DNA of 33,761 bases from NCBI GenBank assembly GCA_046349435.1, contig JAXMCI010000055.1, forward strand, positions 1-33,761, read 5' to 3'. Origin of the DNA: JAXMCI01 sp046349435 (lineage in GTDB: Bacteria > Pseudomonadota > Alphaproteobacteria > Dongiales > Dongiaceae). The notes beneath the pieces are model-generated. The model did not search any database, was not told the origin of the DNA, and saw only the letters and a program-made list of their open reading frames with translations. Below are positions 32,909 through 33,761 of the stretch, in pieces; position 1 is the first letter of the stretch; every line of letters begins with the position of its first letter. The position numbers and the translations under genes were made by a program.

Positions 32909-33682
32909 ATGAGCACCAGCCTGTTCGATCTTTCCGGCCGCGTGGCCATCGTCACCGGCTCGGGCAGCGGCCTCGGGCGCGCCATCGCCCGGGGGCTGGC
33001 CGCGGCCGGCGCGGCGGTCGCCGTCTGCGGCCGCACCGAGGCGCCGCTCGCCGAGACGGTGGCCGGGATCGCGAACGCCGGCGGCACCGCCTGCGCCATT
33101 CCGTTCGATGCGCGCTCGCCCGAATCCTGCGCCGCGCTGGTCGCCGCCACCGTCGCGCGCTTCGGCCGGCTCGACATCATGGTGGTCAATCACGGCGTCG
33201 GCGGCGCCAAGCCGCCCGAGGAGGTCACGCCCGAGGACTGGGCCGGCATCATCGCGGCCAACCTGACCGGCGCCTTCTACTGCGCCCAGGCGGCCGGCCG
33301 CCACTTCATCGCCGCGAAGCAGCCCGGCAACATCGTCTTCACCTCCTCGACCGGCAGCACGCGCGCCTTCGCCGGGCTGTCGGCCTATGGCGCATCCAAG
33401 GGCGGGCTCGACCAGCTCTGCCGCCAGCTCGCCTATGAGTGGGCCGATCACGGCATCCGGGTGAACGCGATCGCGCCGGGCTACATGAAGACCCACATGA
33501 AGGGCCGCGACGAGGCCTACCAGGACCCGGCGATCGCCAGGCTGATCCACGACCGCACCCCGATGCGCCGCGACGGCGCGCCGGAGGAGCTGGTCGGGCC
33601 GGTGCTGTTCTTCGCTTCCGACGCCTCCTCCTTCGTGACGGGCCACGTCATGCCGGTCGATGGCGGCTGGTGCATTCTCTGA
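32909..33682 (+). CDS. SDR family oxidoreductase
   Basis: A 257-residue classical short-chain dehydrogenase. The cofactor loop is TGSGSGLG (T16 to G23), followed by NHG (family NAG variant, N94), N118, the catalytic serine in TSSTGS (S146 or S147) and YGASK (Y160, K164), then APGYMKT. CGRTE after beta-2 suggests NADP or mixed cofactor use. It follows the MttB-like gene by 6 bases and is surely co-transcribed. The substrate is unknown; the context suggests oxidation of an alcohol or hydroxy acid in the same catabolic route. Confidence 0.9.
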   Translation: MSTSLFDLSGRVAIVTGSGSGLGRAIARGLAAAGAAVAVCGRTEAPLAETVAGIANAGGTACAIPFDARSPESCAALVAATVARFGRLDIMVVNHGVGGAKPPEEVTPEDWAGIIAANLTGAFYCAQAAGRHFIAAKQPGNIVFTSSTGSTRAFAGLSAYGASKGGLDQLCRQLAYEWADHGIRVNAIAPGYMKTHMKGRDEAYQDPAIARLIHDRTPMRRDGAPEELVGPVLFFASDASSFVTGHVMPVDGGWCIL

Positions 33683-33697
33683 CGGGGGACGACAACC

Positions 33698-33761
33698 ATG
33701 GCGGACGGCGGCAACCTGCTCACCCTCACCAACCTCGGCCACGTGCTGGATCATCCCGAGG
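33698..33761 (+). CDS. Start of an unidentified gene (runs off the window)
   Basis: An ATG with GGGGG about 8 bases upstream begins 15 bases after the SDR stop and stays open to the window edge. Only about 21 codons are visible (MADGGNLLTLTNLGHVLDHP and one more). This is too short to assign; acyl-CoA-synthetase-like N-termini can look like this, but that is a guess. Its spacing puts it in the same run as the SDR gene. Confidence 0.5.
   Translation, partial: MADGGNLLTLTNLGHVLDHPE

Overview
The window is a stretch of a very GC-rich (roughly 70 % or more) alphaproteobacterial chromosome. Gene content and order suggest a Rhodospirillales-like lineage: ftsE-ftsX-ydcF-plsC, a CpdR-type response regulator next to a DUF3426 zinc-ribbon protein, argH-lptM-lysA-DUF4175, and the HIG1 / PduO-type adenosyltransferase / etfB / etfA / hydroxyacyl-CoA dehydrogenase block. 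I cannot name genus or species from sequence alone.

Layout. 1-926 (+): tail of a glutamyl-Q tRNA(Asp) synthetase, then a TerC/YjbE membrane protein. 972-1051: two REP-like hairpins in a convergent gap. 1092-7699 (-): reading from ftsE: ftsE, ftsX, a YdcF protein, plsC, the B12-dependent ribonucleotide reductase nrdJ, a 61-residue zinc-ribbon membrane protein and a DUF4743/Nudix hydrolase. 7909-9044 (+): a DUF3426 protein and a CpdR-like receiver protein with a CtrA-like box upstream. 9115-14391 (-): DUF4175 protein, lysA, an LptM-like lipoprotein and argH, tightly coupled (order argH to DUF4175). 14486-15804 (+): TlpA-like thioredoxin and a secreted protein of unknown function. 15871-16503 (+): Phd-type antitoxin with a VapC-like toxin broken by an internal deletion. 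16511-20732 (-): PhyH-like oxygenase, 3-hydroxybutyryl-CoA dehydrogenase, etfA, etfB (with a near-consensus promoter), PduO-type cobalamin adenosyltransferase and a HIG1-like protein. 20801-22122: decayed IS4-family element. 22139-23971: ChaC (-) and a DUF2125 protein (+), divergent. 24141-27061 (-): polyamine block with homospermidine synthase and an ornithine-type decarboxylase, preceded by an unannotated-looking 51-codon ORF with a good ribosome binding site. 27349-28958 (+): GFA-type protein and a DSD1-like PLP enzyme. 28980-30233: a decayed IS256-family element with a perfect 9-bp target duplication. 30366-33761 (+): DUF4392 (D-glutamate cyclase-like), an MttB-like methyltransferase without pyrrolysine, an SDR oxidoreductase, and the start of one more gene.

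How the parts work together. NrdJ needs adenosylcobalamin and the window also encodes an adenosyltransferase able to make it. EtfAB plus the hydroxyacyl-CoA dehydrogenase serve acyl-CoA or polyhydroxybutyrate metabolism. Ornithine decarboxylase makes putrescine and Hss converts it to homospermidine, the usual alphaproteobacterial polyamine. The DSD1-like enzyme, D-glutamate cyclase-like protein, MttB homologue and SDR look like a small catabolic cluster for D-amino acids or methylated amines, split by an IS256 insertion whose right end lies 16 bp from a near-consensus promoter.

No tRNA, rRNA, CRISPR array or phage genes were recognised. The most unusual points are the leader-like ORF upstream of the decarboxylase, the CpdR-like gene whose best start is ACG, the D-amino-acid/MttB cluster with its start-codon puzzle, and the disarmed toxin-antitoxin pair. 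None amounts to proof of a new system.
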